Source: Anderseniella sp963700895
GTDB lineage: Bacteria > Pseudomonadota > Alphaproteobacteria > Rhizobiales > Aestuariivirgaceae
DNA: 64,000 nucleotides
Assembly (NCBI GenBank): GCA_963700895.1
Contig: CAVOZI010000004.1
Span: 124,001-188,000 of the forward strand
Direction: 5' to 3'
The notes beneath the pieces were generated by a model. The model searched no databases. It saw only the letters and a program-made list of their open reading frames with translations, and had not been told where the DNA came from. The translations under genes and the position numbers were made by a program. Numbering within the stretch: position 1 is the first letter of the stretch; each line of letters begins with the position of its first letter. Shown one piece after another: positions 17,120-26,122 of this stretch.

Positions 17120-18247
17120 ATGCACAAGCTTCCATCTGCACTCTACGCCGCGCGTGTCCGCGATGGCCGCCTACAGCCGGACACGGGCCAGGAAGCCGTG
17201 CTCAAACGGCTCGACGGCCTGGCGGTCAAGCTTGACGGTTACAGCCTTCCCTCCGCAGCCGGGGGCCTGGCATGGCTGTTCCGGCGCAAGCAGGGCGACG
17301 CAAGGCCGCGGTCCGTCTATGTCTGGGGCGACGTCGGGCGTGGCAAGACTCTGGTCATGGACCTGTTTCACGAGGCGATCACGCCGGCCTCGAAACGGCG
17401 CGTACATTTTCATGCGTTCATGCAGGAAGTGCATCGCGACATCCATGTTTTCCGCACCGGGCAGAAGTCGGGTCTGCTCGATGCCGGGAGCGACCCGATC
17501 AAGGCGGTGGCGGAGCAAGCCGCCAAAACCGCAGCGGTGCTGTGCCTGGATGAATTCCAGGTCAGGGACATCACCGATGCAATGATCCTCGGCCGGCTGT
17601 TCGAGGCCCTTCTGGGGTTTGGCTGCGTGATCGTGGCCACGTCAAACATCCCGCCCCGCGAGCTCTATCAAAATGGTCTCAACCGCAACCTGTTCGTGCC
17701 ATTCATCGAGCTCATCGAGCAGCGCTTCGACGTTGTAGAACTGACCGGCGCGATCGACTACCGGCTCGACCGGCTGGCGGGAGAAGACGTCTATTTCTGT
17801 CCGCTGGGTCCGGGCACGGCAAACCGCATGAAGGTGATGTGGCACAAGGTAACCGGCACGGACGGCGGCGGCGAAGCCTGGCTCGAAGTGGGCCGGCGCA
17901 AGCTTCACGTGCCCAGAACGGCGCGCGGGGCCGCCTGGTTCAGCTTTGCGGAGCTGTGCGATGCGCCTCTCGGGAATGCCGACTACCTGGCAATTGCGCG
18001 GGCCTACCATACCTTGTTCGTGGATGGCGTCAGGGTGCTCGGCAAGGGCGAGGCCAACGCGGCGCGGCGGTTCATCAACCTGATTGACACACTGTACGAC
18101 GCCCGGGTGCGGCTGGTCATGGCAGCCGAGACGCCGCCTGATGGCATCTACAGGTTTGCCGACACGCCGGTGGAGTTCGCCCGTACCGTGTCCCGGCTCA
18201 ACGAGATGCAGTCGGCAGACTGGTGGGAGCATGCGGTGTCCGCCTGA
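17120..18247 (+). CDS. zapE: ZapE/AFG1-like ATPase
   Basis: 375 residues. A P-loop ATPase of the AFG1/ZapE family; E. coli ZapE acts at the division septum, while the eukaryotic relative works in mitochondrial protein quality control. Walker A is WGDVGRGKTLVMD (about residues 69-81) and Walker B is VLCLDEFQVRDITDAMI (about 139-155). TSNIPPRELYQNGLNR and the C-terminal RFADTPVEFARTVSRLNEM are typical. The start MHKLPSALYAARVRDG fits the family. It lies just upstream of mdh, a conserved neighbourhood in Rhizobiales, but no shared function is known. A hairpin at 18339-18358 separates it from mdh. Confidence 0.92.
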   Translation: MHKLPSALYAARVRDGRLQPDTGQEAVLKRLDGLAVKLDGYSLPSAAGGLAWLFRRKQGDARPRSVYVWGDVGRGKTLVMDLFHEAITPASKRRVHFHAFMQEVHRDIHVFRTGQKSGLLDAGSDPIKAVAEQAAKTAAVLCLDEFQVRDITDAMILGRLFEALLGFGCVIVATSNIPPRELYQNGLNRNLFVPFIELIEQRFDVVELTGAIDYRLDRLAGEDVYFCPLGPGTANRMKVMWHKVTGTDGGGEAWLEVGRRKLHVPRTARGAAWFSFAELCDAPLGNADYLAIARAYHTLFVDGVRVLGKGEANAARRFINLIDTLYDARVRLVMAAETPPDGIYRFADTPVEFARTVSRLNEMQSADWWEHAVSA

Positions 18248-18338
18248 TGTGCCGATGGACGGTTGCAAGAGCGGTTTAACCGAAAGGACAAGCCACGGCA
18301 TCTTGCAGCAGACAGGCTGAAGCGCTACTAAAACGCAT

Positions 18339-18358
18339 CTTTTCGCAGGCGCGAAAAG
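18339..18358. repeat. Hairpin between zapE and mdh
   Basis: CTTTTCGC - AGGC - GCGAAAAG: perfect 8-base arms, 31 bases before the mdh start. It could terminate zapE transcripts or act in the mdh leader. There is no T-run after it. Confidence 0.4.
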
Positions 18359-18389
18359 GCTCACACTCAGACAAGCAGGGACTCATTCC

Positions 18390-19352
18390 ATGGCACGCAA
18401 GAAGATCGCCCTCATCGGCGGCGGCATGATCGGCGGAACGCTGGCTCACCTGGCCGGCCTCAAGGAACTGGGCGATATCGTCATTTTCGACATCGTCGAA
18501 GGCATGCCGCAGGGCAAGGCGCTGGACCTGGCCCAGAGCGCGCCCGTGGAAGGGTTCGACGCGAAGCTCGAAGGCGTCAACAAGTATGAGGGCATCCAGG
18601 GCGCCGACGTGGTCATCGTCACCGCCGGCGTGCCGCGCAAGCCGGGCATGAGCCGCGATGATCTGCTGGAGATCAACCTCAAGGTAATGAGCCAGGTCGG
18701 CGCAGGCATCAAGAAATACGCCCCAAATGCATTCGTCATCTGCATCACCAACCCGCTCGACGTGATGGTGTGGGCGCTGCAGAAGTATTCGGGCCTGCCG
18801 CCGCACAAGGTTGCCGGCATGGCCGGGGTACTCGACTCCGCCCGCTTCCGTCATTTCCTTGCCGAGGAGTTCAACGTATCGGTTGAAGACGTGACGGCAT
18901 TCGTTCTTGGTGGCCACGGCGACACCATGGTGCCGCTGGTGCGCTATTCGACGGTGGCGGGCATTCCGGTGCCGGACCTCGTCAAGATGAAGTGGACCAC
19001 GCAGAAGCAGGTCGACAAGATCGTTCAGCGCACCCGTGACGGTGGCGCCGAGATCGTTGGCCTGCTGAAGACCGGTTCGGCCTACTATGCGCCGGCGGCC
19101 TCTGCCATCGCCATGGCCGAGAGCTATCTGAAAGACAAGAAGCGGGTGCTGCCGTGTGCGGCCCACGTTTCCGGCCAGTATGGCATTTCCGATCTCTATG
19201 TGGGCGTGCCGACGGTGATCGGCGCGGGCGGCATCGAGCGGATCGTCGAGATCAAGCTCGACGCCGAGGAGAAGGCCGAGCTGAAAAAGTCCATCAACGC
19301 CGTCAAGGGCCTGATGGACGCGGCGAAAAAGATCGCTCCCGACCTCGCCTGA
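18390..19352 (+). CDS. mdh: Malate dehydrogenase
   Basis: 320 residues, the LDH-like type usual in alphaproteobacteria. Oxidises malate to oxaloacetate with NAD. Visible are the N-terminal nucleotide-binding ALIGGGMIGGTLAHL, ADVVIVTAGVPRKPGMSRDD with the substrate arginines, ITNPLDVMVWALQKYSG, and the catalytic histidine in LGGHGDTMVPL (His about 176). The start at 18390 has AGGG upstream. A strong hairpin follows the stop at once, so mdh may be transcribed partly apart from sucCD. Confidence 0.97.
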   Translation: MARKKIALIGGGMIGGTLAHLAGLKELGDIVIFDIVEGMPQGKALDLAQSAPVEGFDAKLEGVNKYEGIQGADVVIVTAGVPRKPGMSRDDLLEINLKVMSQVGAGIKKYAPNAFVICITNPLDVMVWALQKYSGLPPHKVAGMAGVLDSARFRHFLAEEFNVSVEDVTAFVLGGHGDTMVPLVRYSTVAGIPVPDLVKMKWTTQKQVDKIVQRTRDGGAEIVGLLKTGSAYYAPAASAIAMAESYLKDKKRVLPCAAHVSGQYGISDLYVGVPTVIGAGGIERIVEIKLDAEEKAELKKSINAVKGLMDAAKKIAPDLA

Positions 19353-19360
19353 CATATCGC

Positions 19361-19382
19361 GGCCAGACTTCACCGTCTGGCC
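19361..19382 (+). terminator. Terminator-like hairpin after mdh
   Basis: GGCCAGAC - TTCACC - GTCTGGCC, perfect 8-base arms starting 8 bases after the mdh stop, followed by CAACTTTTC. It is a likely partial or full intrinsic terminator. Confidence 0.6.
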
Positions 19383-19397
19383 CAACTTTTCTGGTAT

Positions 19398-19409
19398 GTG
19401 GTATACCAC
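19398..19409. promoter_or_regulatory. Perfect palindrome upstream of sucC (operator candidate)
   Basis: GTGGTATACCAC, a perfect 12-base palindrome, 73 bases before the sucC start and preceded by a further half-site (CTGGTAT). TGGT...ACCA symmetry is usual for FadR/GntR-type repressors. The binding protein is not known. Confidence 0.4.
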
Positions 19410-19482
19410 GCTCTTTACGTAGCCCGCTTTCTGCCGCTATGGTCGCGGTCCCATTGCGGGAGGAAAAGGGAAGTCTCGGACA

Positions 19483-20679
19483 ATGAACATTCATGAATAT
19501 CAGGCCAAGGCGCTGTTGAAGGAATACGGCGCGCCAGTGGCGGCAGGTGTGGCCATCATGTCGGCCACGGACGCGGAAGCAGCAGCGAAGTCGCTGCCGG
19601 GACCGGTTTACGTGGTGAAGTCGCAGATCCATGCCGGTGGCCGCGGCAAGGGCAAGTTCAAGGAACTCGGTCCGGACGCCAAGGGCGGTGTGCGGGTGGT
19701 CAAATCGATCGACGACGTCGTGGCCAATGCAAAGGAAATGCTCGGCCATACGCTGGTGACGAAGCAGACCGGCCCGGCCGGCAAGCAGGTGAACCAGCTC
19801 TATATCGAAGACGGCGCCGACATTGCCAAGGAACTCTACCTGTCGATCCTGGTGGACCGGTCCGTCGGCCGTCCGGCCTTCGTGGTGTCCACTGAAGGCG
19901 GCATGGACATCGAGGCCGTCGCCGAGCATACGCCGGAAAAGATCATCACCGTGGCGATCGACCCGGAAGCCGGCATCACCGGTGCGGACGTGGCAAAGCT
20001 CAGCTCGGGACTCAAGCTCGAGGGCGCTGCGGCGGAAGATGCAAAGCAGCTGTTCCCGATCCTCTACAAGGCGTTCACCGAGAAGGACATGAGCCTGCTC
20101 GAGATCAACCCGCTGGTTATCCTGGGCAACGGCCACCTGCGCGTGCTCGACGCCAAGGTGTCGTTTGACGGCAATGCCGAGTTCCGTCATCCGGAACTGG
20201 CCAACCTGCGTGACCTCACCGAAGAGGACGACAAGGAAATCGAGGCGTCCAAGTACGACCTCGCCTACATCGCGCTGGATGGCGACATCGGCTGCATGGT
20301 GAACGGCGCAGGCCTCGCCATGGCGACCATGGACATCATCAAGCTGTACGGCTCGGAGCCTGCCAACTTCCTCGACGTGGGCGGCGGCGCCACCACGGAA
20401 AAGGTGACGGCGGCGTTCAAGATCATCACCTCCGATCCCAACGTGAAGGGCATCCTGGTCAACATCTTCGGCGGCATCATGCGTTGCGATGTCATTGCCG
20501 AGGGCGTGGTGGCTGCGGTGAAGGACGTCGGCCTGAAGGTGCCGCTGGTGGTGCGCCTTGAAGGCACCAATGTCGATCTCGGCAAGAAGATCATCAATGA
20601 AAGCGGACTGAACGTGATTGCTGCGGACGACCTCGACGACGCTGCGCAGAAGATCGTCAAGGCCGTAAAGGGAGCTTGA
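19483..20679 (+). CDS. sucC: Succinyl-CoA synthetase beta subunit (ADP-forming)
   Basis: 398 residues. With SucD it forms succinate, ATP (or GTP) and CoA from succinyl-CoA in the TCA cycle. It begins MNIHEYQAKALLKEYGAPV, the family's invariant start. The ATP-grasp segment VKSQIHAGGRGKGKFKEL, the catalytic-region LEINPLVI, and the C-terminal CoA-ligase part with NIFGGIMRCDVIAEGVV are all present. A GGAGG sequence precedes the ATG. The sucD start follows 5 bases after the stop. The palindrome at 19398 is a plausible regulatory site for this operon. Confidence 0.97.
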   Translation: MNIHEYQAKALLKEYGAPVAAGVAIMSATDAEAAAKSLPGPVYVVKSQIHAGGRGKGKFKELGPDAKGGVRVVKSIDDVVANAKEMLGHTLVTKQTGPAGKQVNQLYIEDGADIAKELYLSILVDRSVGRPAFVVSTEGGMDIEAVAEHTPEKIITVAIDPEAGITGADVAKLSSGLKLEGAAAEDAKQLFPILYKAFTEKDMSLLEINPLVILGNGHLRVLDAKVSFDGNAEFRHPELANLRDLTEEDDKEIEASKYDLAYIALDGDIGCMVNGAGLAMATMDIIKLYGSEPANFLDVGGGATTEKVTAAFKIITSDPNVKGILVNIFGGIMRCDVIAEGVVAAVKDVGLKVPLVVRLEGTNVDLGKKIINESGLNVIAADDLDDAAQKIVKAVKGA

Positions 20680-20684
20680 GGCAC

Positions 20685-21587
20685 ATGTCCATTCTGATCG
20701 ACAAGAACACCAAGGTTCTGGTGCAGGGCCTCACCGGCAAGACCGGGACCTTCCACACCGAGCAGGCGCTGGCCTATCACGGCACGCAGATGGTCGCCGG
20801 CATTCACCCTAGCAAGGGCGGCGAGACCTGGGAAGGCAAGGGCGGTCACAAGCTGCCGATCTACGCGACCGTGGCCGAGGCCAAGGACGCCACCGGCGCG
20901 GATGCATCGGTGATCTACGTGCCGCCGGCAGGTGCAGGCGCCGCCATCATCGAGGCCATCGAGGCGGAAATTCCGCTGATCGTCTGCATCACCGAAGGCG
21001 TGCCCGTCATGGACATGGTCAAGGTCAAGGCAAGGCTCGACAGGTCGAAGTCGCGGCTGATCGGTCCGAACTGCCCTGGCCTGCTGACGCCCAACGAGTG
21101 CAAGATCGGCATCATGCCGGGCAATATCTTCTCGAAGGGCTCCGTCGGCGTGGTGTCGCGTTCGGGCACGCTGACCTACGAAGCAGTGTTCCAGACCACC
21201 AATGCCGGCCTTGGCCAGACCACTGCAGTGGGCATCGGCGGCGACCCGGTAAAGGGCACCGAGTTCATCGACGTGCTGGAGATGTTCCTGGCCGACGACG
21301 CCACCAAGTCGATCATCATGATTGGCGAGATCGGCGGATCGGCCGAAGAGGATGCCGCCCAGTTCATCGCCGACGAGGCGAAGAAGGGCCGCAAGAAGCC
21401 GATGGCCGGTTTCATCGCGGGCCGTACCGCTCCTCCCGGGCGCACCATGGGCCATGCCGGTGCTGTCATCTCCGGCGGCAAGGGCGGCGCCGAGGACAAG
21501 ATCGAGGCGATGAAGGCTGCCGGCATCGTGGTGGCAGACTCGCCCGCCGGTCTCGGCCAGGCTGTGCTCAAGGCCATCAACGGCTGA
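20685..21587 (+). CDS. sucD: Succinyl-CoA synthetase alpha subunit
   Basis: 300 residues from the ATG at 20685. Partner of SucC. It starts SILIDKNTKVLVQGLTGKTG. The CoA-binding AGIHPSKGGETW is seen. The phosphohistidine loop is GRTAPPGRTMGHAGAVISG, with the active histidine in MGHAG (about 251). GPNCPGLLTPNECKIGIMPG is also typical. It is in tight operon with sucC. A strong terminator-like hairpin 27 bases downstream separates it from sucA. Confidence 0.97.
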   Translation: MSILIDKNTKVLVQGLTGKTGTFHTEQALAYHGTQMVAGIHPSKGGETWEGKGGHKLPIYATVAEAKDATGADASVIYVPPAGAGAAIIEAIEAEIPLIVCITEGVPVMDMVKVKARLDRSKSRLIGPNCPGLLTPNECKIGIMPGNIFSKGSVGVVSRSGTLTYEAVFQTTNAGLGQTTAVGIGGDPVKGTEFIDVLEMFLADDATKSIIMIGEIGGSAEEDAAQFIADEAKKGRKKPMAGFIAGRTAPPGRTMGHAGAVISGGKGGAEDKIEAMKAAGIVVADSPAGLGQAVLKAING

Positions 21588-21613
21588 TACAGGTTTCCTC
21601 CCTGAAGCAACTG

Positions 21614-21650
21614 CGGCCCGTTCATGCGATCTGTCATGGGCGGGCCGTTT
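21614..21650 (+). terminator. Terminator after sucD
   Basis: CGGCCCGTTCATG - CGATCTGT - CATGGGCGGGCCG: 13-base arms with a 2-base internal mismatch, followed by TTTGCATTT. It starts 27 bases after the sucD stop and probably ends part of the mdh/sucCD transcript before sucA. Confidence 0.7.
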
Positions 21651-21735
21651 GCATTTGCCCCATGCCGGTCCTTGGAGTGCCGATCCGGCCTGCGCAATTT
21701 CGATTTACGTTAACGTCAGGTTTGTCGGGTTGCGG

Positions 21736-21763
21736 TTGAAAGCATGCGAAATAGGTCTATGTT
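21736..21763 (+). promoter_or_regulatory. Candidate sucA promoter
   Basis: TTGAAA (21736-21741), 16-base spacer, TATGTT (21758-21763), 86 bases before the sucA start and after the sucD terminator. It fits a sigma70-type promoter moderately well. It is supported by the position but not by experiment. Confidence 0.4.
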
Positions 21764-21849
21764 GCCATGCAGCACGTTTTTGTCTAAGGCGTGCACATCC
21801 GTTTCCACTCAAGGATCGCGGGCAGGCGACGGCCTGACGCGAAGGTGAC

Positions 21850-24831
21850 ATGGCCAAGACCGACGCCAACGACGTTTTCGAGCAAACGTCCTTTCTCTAT
21901 GGCGGCAACGCCCAATTTATCGAACAACTTCAAGCTGCTTACGAGAAAGATCCGACTTCGGTCGATCCTGAGTGGCGCTCCTTTTTCAGTCAGCTTGCCG
22001 ACGAGCCTGCCACCGTGGCGAAGACCGCGACCGGTCCGAGCTGGGCGCGGGCGGACTGGCCGCAGCCGCTGAATGGCGAACTCGTCTCGGCGCTGGACGG
22101 CAACTGGCCGGCGCTGGAAAAGGTGATGGGTGGCAAGATTGCCGCCAAATCCGCCGCCAAGGGCGAAAAAGTCGATACCGACAGCCTGCGCAAGGCGACG
22201 CTTGATTCGGTGCGGGCGCTGATGATGATCCGCGCCTACCGCATGCGCGGCCACCTGATCGCCGACCTCGACCCGCTGAACCTGCGCGAGAAGGAACAGC
22301 ACCCGGAACTCGACCCCGCGTCCTACGGCTTCGGCCCGGAAGACATGGACCGGCAGATCTTCATCGACAATGTGCTCGGTCTTGAACGCGCCACCATCCG
22401 GCAGATCGTCGACATTCTCAAGGCCACCTACTGCTCCACCATGGCGGTGGAGTTCATGCACATGTCCGATCCGCGTCACAAGGCCTGGATCCAGGAACGC
22501 ATCGAGGGCCCGGACAAGTCGATCGAGTTCACGCCGGAAGGCAAGAAGGCGATTCTCAACAAGCTGATCGAGGCGGAAGGCTTCGAGGCCTACCTGAACG
22601 TGAAGTACACCGGCACCAAGCGCTTTGGCCTGGATGGCGGTGAATCGATCGTGCCGGCGCTCGAGCAAATCATCAAGCGGGGCGGCAACATGGGCCTCAG
22701 CGAGATCGTGCTGGGCATGGCGCACCGCGGCCGGCTCAACGTGCTGGCCAACGTGATGGGCAAGCCCTACACCGCGATCTTCCACGAGTTCAAGGGCGGC
22801 TCTTCCACTCCTGAGGAAGTGGAAGGTTCGGGCGATGTAAAGTATCACCTGGGATCGTCTTCCGACCGCGAATTCGACAACAACCGGGTCCACCTGTCGC
22901 TGACCGCCAACCCGTCACACCTCGAAATCGTCGATCCGGTGGTGCTGGGCAAGGCGCGGGCCAAGCAGGACCAGCTGGGCCGCGACCGCACCAGGGTGCT
23001 GCCGCTGTTGATCCATGGCGATGCGGCGTTTGCCGGCCAGGGCGTGGTGGCCGAGTGCTTCGGGCTGTCAGGCCTCAAGGGGCATCGCACCGGCGGTTCG
23101 CTGCATTTCATCATCAACAACCAGATCGGCTTCACCACCTCGCCGATATGGTCGCGCTCCTCGCCCTATCCGTCTGATGTCGCCAAGATGATCGAGGCGC
23201 CAATCTTCCACGTCAACGGCGATGATCCGGAAGCGGTGGTGTATGCGGCCAAGGTGGCGACCGAGTTCCGCCAGACCTTCGGCCACCCGGTGGTCATTGA
23301 CATGTTCTGCTACCGCCGGTTCGGCCACAACGAGGCCGACGAACCGGCGTTTACCCAGCCGATCATGTACCGGCGCATCGGCAAGCACACGGCGGTCGCC
23401 CAGCTGTACGCCAACCGGCTGATCGAGCAGGGTGTGATTTCCGGCGCCGACTACGAGCGGATGAAGGGCGACTTCCGGAAGCGGCTGGAAGAAGACTTCG
23501 ACGCCTCCGACAACTACAAGCCCAACAAGGCGGACTGGCTGGATGGGCGCTGGTCCGGACTCAAGGCGACCCGGTACGACGATGATCCGCGCCGCGGCAA
23601 GACCGGGGTCGAAATCGACCGGCTGCAGAAGCTTGGCGGCCAGATCACCCGGGTGCCGGACGGGTTCAACATTCACCGCACCCTGAAGCGCGTCATCGAA
23701 GCGCGCGCCAATGCCATCTCCGATGGCAGCAACATCGACTGGGCGACTGCAGAATCGCTCGCCTTCGCCACGCTGGTGGACGAGGGGGCGAAGGTCCGGC
23801 TATCGGGCCAGGACGTTGAACGCGGTACGTTCTCGCAGCGCCATGCCGTCTGGGTCGACCAGGAAACGGAAAAGCGCTACGCACCGCTGAAGCACGTATC
23901 AGGCAAGAAGACCTACGATTTCGAGTGCATCAACTCGATGCTGTCGGAAGAGGCCGTGCTCGGTTTCGAATACGGCTTCTCGCTGGCCGAACCGCAGGCG
24001 CTGGTGCTGTGGGAGGCTCAGTTCGGCGACTTCGCCAATGGCGCGCAGGTGGTGTTCGACCAGTTCCTGTCGTCGGGCGAGCGCAAGTGGCTGCGCATGT
24101 CGGGCCTCGTGTGCCTGCTGCCGCACGGCTATGAAGGACAGGGGCCGGAGCATTCCTCGGCGCGGCTTGAGCGCTATCTGCAGATGTGCGCCGAAGACAA
24201 CATGCAGGTCGCCAACTGCACCACGCCGGCCAACTACTTCCACATCCTGCGCCGCCAGATGCACCGCGACTTCCGCAAGCCGCTGATCCTGATGACGCCA
24301 AAATCGCTGCTGCGGCACAAGCGCTGCGTCTCGACGCTTGAGGAAATGGGGCCTGAATCGACGTTCCACCGCATCCTGTGGGATGATGCGGAATACGTGC
24401 CGGGCTCCACCGTCAAGCTGGTGAAGGACGAGAAGATCCGTCGGGTCGTCATGTGCACCGGCAAGGTCTATTACGACCTGCTGGAGGAGCGCGAGAAGCG
24501 CGGCATCGACGACATCTACCTGTTGCGCATCGAGCAGCTCTACCCGTTCCCGACCAAGGCGCTGGTGAACGAACTCATGCGCTTCAAGGACGCCGAGATG
24601 GTGTGGTGCCAGGAAGAACCGATGAACATGGGTGCCTGGACCTTCGTGCAGCCTTATGTGGAGTGGGTGCTGAACCGGATCGAAGCCAAGCACCGCCGCC
24701 CCGCCTATGCGGGCCGCGCCGCCGCCGCCTCGCCGGCCACGGGCCTGATGAGCCGTCATCTCAGGGAACTGCAAGGCTTCCTTGAAACGGCTCTGGGGCA
24801 GGATCAGGTCGAACTGCGTCATCTGATGTGA
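21850..24831 (+). CDS. sucA: 2-Oxoglutarate dehydrogenase E1 component
   Basis: 993 residues. Thiamine-diphosphate enzyme that decarboxylates 2-oxoglutarate and passes succinyl groups to SucB. The N-terminal segment FLYGGNAQFIEQLQAAYEKDPTSV is typical of the E2-contacting region. The middle part holds EIVLGMAHRGRLNVLANVMG, GDAAFAGQGVVAECF (ThDP/Mg binding) and NNQIGFTTSPIWSRSS. The C-terminal transketolase-like half has LPHGYEGQGPEHSSARLERYLQ and EEPMNMGAWTFVQPY. The start at 21850 has AAGG just upstream. Between sucD and sucA lie a terminator and a promoter candidate, so sucA-sucB-lpdA may form its own unit. Confidence 0.97.
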   Translation: MAKTDANDVFEQTSFLYGGNAQFIEQLQAAYEKDPTSVDPEWRSFFSQLADEPATVAKTATGPSWARADWPQPLNGELVSALDGNWPALEKVMGGKIAAKSAAKGEKVDTDSLRKATLDSVRALMMIRAYRMRGHLIADLDPLNLREKEQHPELDPASYGFGPEDMDRQIFIDNVLGLERATIRQIVDILKATYCSTMAVEFMHMSDPRHKAWIQERIEGPDKSIEFTPEGKKAILNKLIEAEGFEAYLNVKYTGTKRFGLDGGESIVPALEQIIKRGGNMGLSEIVLGMAHRGRLNVLANVMGKPYTAIFHEFKGGSSTPEEVEGSGDVKYHLGSSSDREFDNNRVHLSLTANPSHLEIVDPVVLGKARAKQDQLGRDRTRVLPLLIHGDAAFAGQGVVAECFGLSGLKGHRTGGSLHFIINNQIGFTTSPIWSRSSPYPSDVAKMIEAPIFHVNGDDPEAVVYAAKVATEFRQTFGHPVVIDMFCYRRFGHNEADEPAFTQPIMYRRIGKHTAVAQLYANRLIEQGVISGADYERMKGDFRKRLEEDFDASDNYKPNKADWLDGRWSGLKATRYDDDPRRGKTGVEIDRLQKLGGQITRVPDGFNIHRTLKRVIEARANAISDGSNIDWATAESLAFATLVDEGAKVRLSGQDVERGTFSQRHAVWVDQETEKRYAPLKHVSGKKTYDFECINSMLSEEAVLGFEYGFSLAEPQALVLWEAQFGDFANGAQVVFDQFLSSGERKWLRMSGLVCLLPHGYEGQGPEHSSARLERYLQMCAEDNMQVANCTTPANYFHILRRQMHRDFRKPLILMTPKSLLRHKRCVSTLEEMGPESTFHRILWDDAEYVPGSTVKLVKDEKIRRVVMCTGKVYYDLLEEREKRGIDDIYLLRIEQLYPFPTKALVNELMRFKDAEMVWCQEEPMNMGAWTFVQPYVEWVLNRIEAKHRRPAYAGRAAAASPATGLMSRHLRELQGFLETALGQDQVELRHLM

Positions 24832-24866
24832 GACGCGACGAACGTCATTTGAAGGGACGACAAGAC

Positions 24867-26109
24867 ATGGCGAACGAGATTCGCGTACCGACACTGGGTG
24901 AATCGGTGACGGAAGCCACCATCGGACAGTGGTTCAAGAAGCCGGGCGATGCGGTCAAGGCCGATGAGCCGCTGGTGGAACTCGAAACCGACAAGGTAAC
25001 GGTGGAAGTACCGGCGCCGGCAAGCGGCGTGATGGGCGAGATCGTTGCAAAGGAAGGCGAGACCGTAGAGGTCGGCGCGCTGCTGGGCACCGTCGGCGAA
25101 GGCAGCGGAAAAGTCTCCGCCCCCGCAGCTTCCGCCAAGGATGAAAAGAAGAAGGAGGCCGCGCCCGCGCCTGCGCCGGAGAAGGCCAGGGACGAGCAAT
25201 CGCCGCCGGCTGCCAAGCCAGGCGTGCCGGCGTCACCGTCCGCCGCCAAGATGCTGGCCGAGAGCCAGATGTCGCCCAACCAGGTCGAGGGCTCCGGCAA
25301 GCGGGGCCAGGTGCTGAAGGGCGACGTGATCGAGGCTCTCGAAAAGGGTGTGAAACCTTCCGCCGAGCCGGCACAGGCCAAGCGCGCCCCATCTTCCGGG
25401 GATGACGCGTCCCGCGAGGAGCGGGTGAAGATGACCCGGCTGCGCCAGACCATCGCCCGCCGGCTGAAGGATGCGCAGAACACGGCTGCCATGCTGACCA
25501 CCTTCAACGAGGTGGACATGAGCGCGGTGATGGACCTGCGCTTCGCGCTACAAGGACCTGTTCGAGAAGAAGCACGGCGTGAAGCTCGGCTTCATGGGCT
25601 TCTTCACCAAGGCGGTGTGCCATGCGCTGAAGGAAATCCCGGCGGTGAACGCCGAGATCGACGGCGACGAGATCGTCTACAAGAACTTCTGCCACGTCGG
25701 CGTGGCAGTGGGCACCGACAAGGGCCTGGTGGTGCCGGTGGTGCGCGATGCCGACCAGATGTCGATTGCCGAGATCGAAAAGGAAATCGGCCGTCTTGGC
25801 CTCAAGGCGCGCGATGGCCAGCTGTCGATGTCGGACATGCAGGGCGGCACCTTCACCATCTCCAATGGCGGTGTGTACGGGTCGCTGATGTCCACGCCCA
25901 TCCTCAATGCGCCGCAGTCGGGCATCCTCGGCATGCACAAGATCCAGGACCGCCCGATGGTGGTGAACGGCGAGATCAAGGTGCGCCCGATGATGTACCT
26001 GGCGCTCAGCTATGACCACCGCATCGTGGACGGCAAGGAAGCGGTGACGTTCCTCGTCCGGGTCAAGGATTCGCTGGAAGACCCGGAGCGGCTGGTGCTC
26101 GACCTGTAA
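24867..26109 (+). CDS. sucB: 2-Oxoglutarate dehydrogenase E2 (dihydrolipoyl succinyltransferase; one frameshift)
   Basis: 413 residues after correction. Domains in order: lipoyl domain with ETDKVTVEV (lipoyl-lysine about 43); an Ala/Pro/Lys linker; peripheral subunit-binding domain (AKMLAESQMSPNQVEGSGKR, about 126-145); and the catalytic domain ending with LSYDHRIVDGKEAVTF, whose histidine is catalytic. The frame breaks near 25542: CTG CGC TTCGCGC TACAAG. One extra T is inferred, since dropping it gives DLRSRYKDLFEKKHGVKLGF, as in homologues. Everything downstream to the TAA at 26109 is conserved. The gene is essential to the complex encoded by its neighbours sucA and lpdA, so a true mutation is unlikely. 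Confidence 0.95.
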
Positions 26110-26122
26110 GGAAGGTTTTCAC

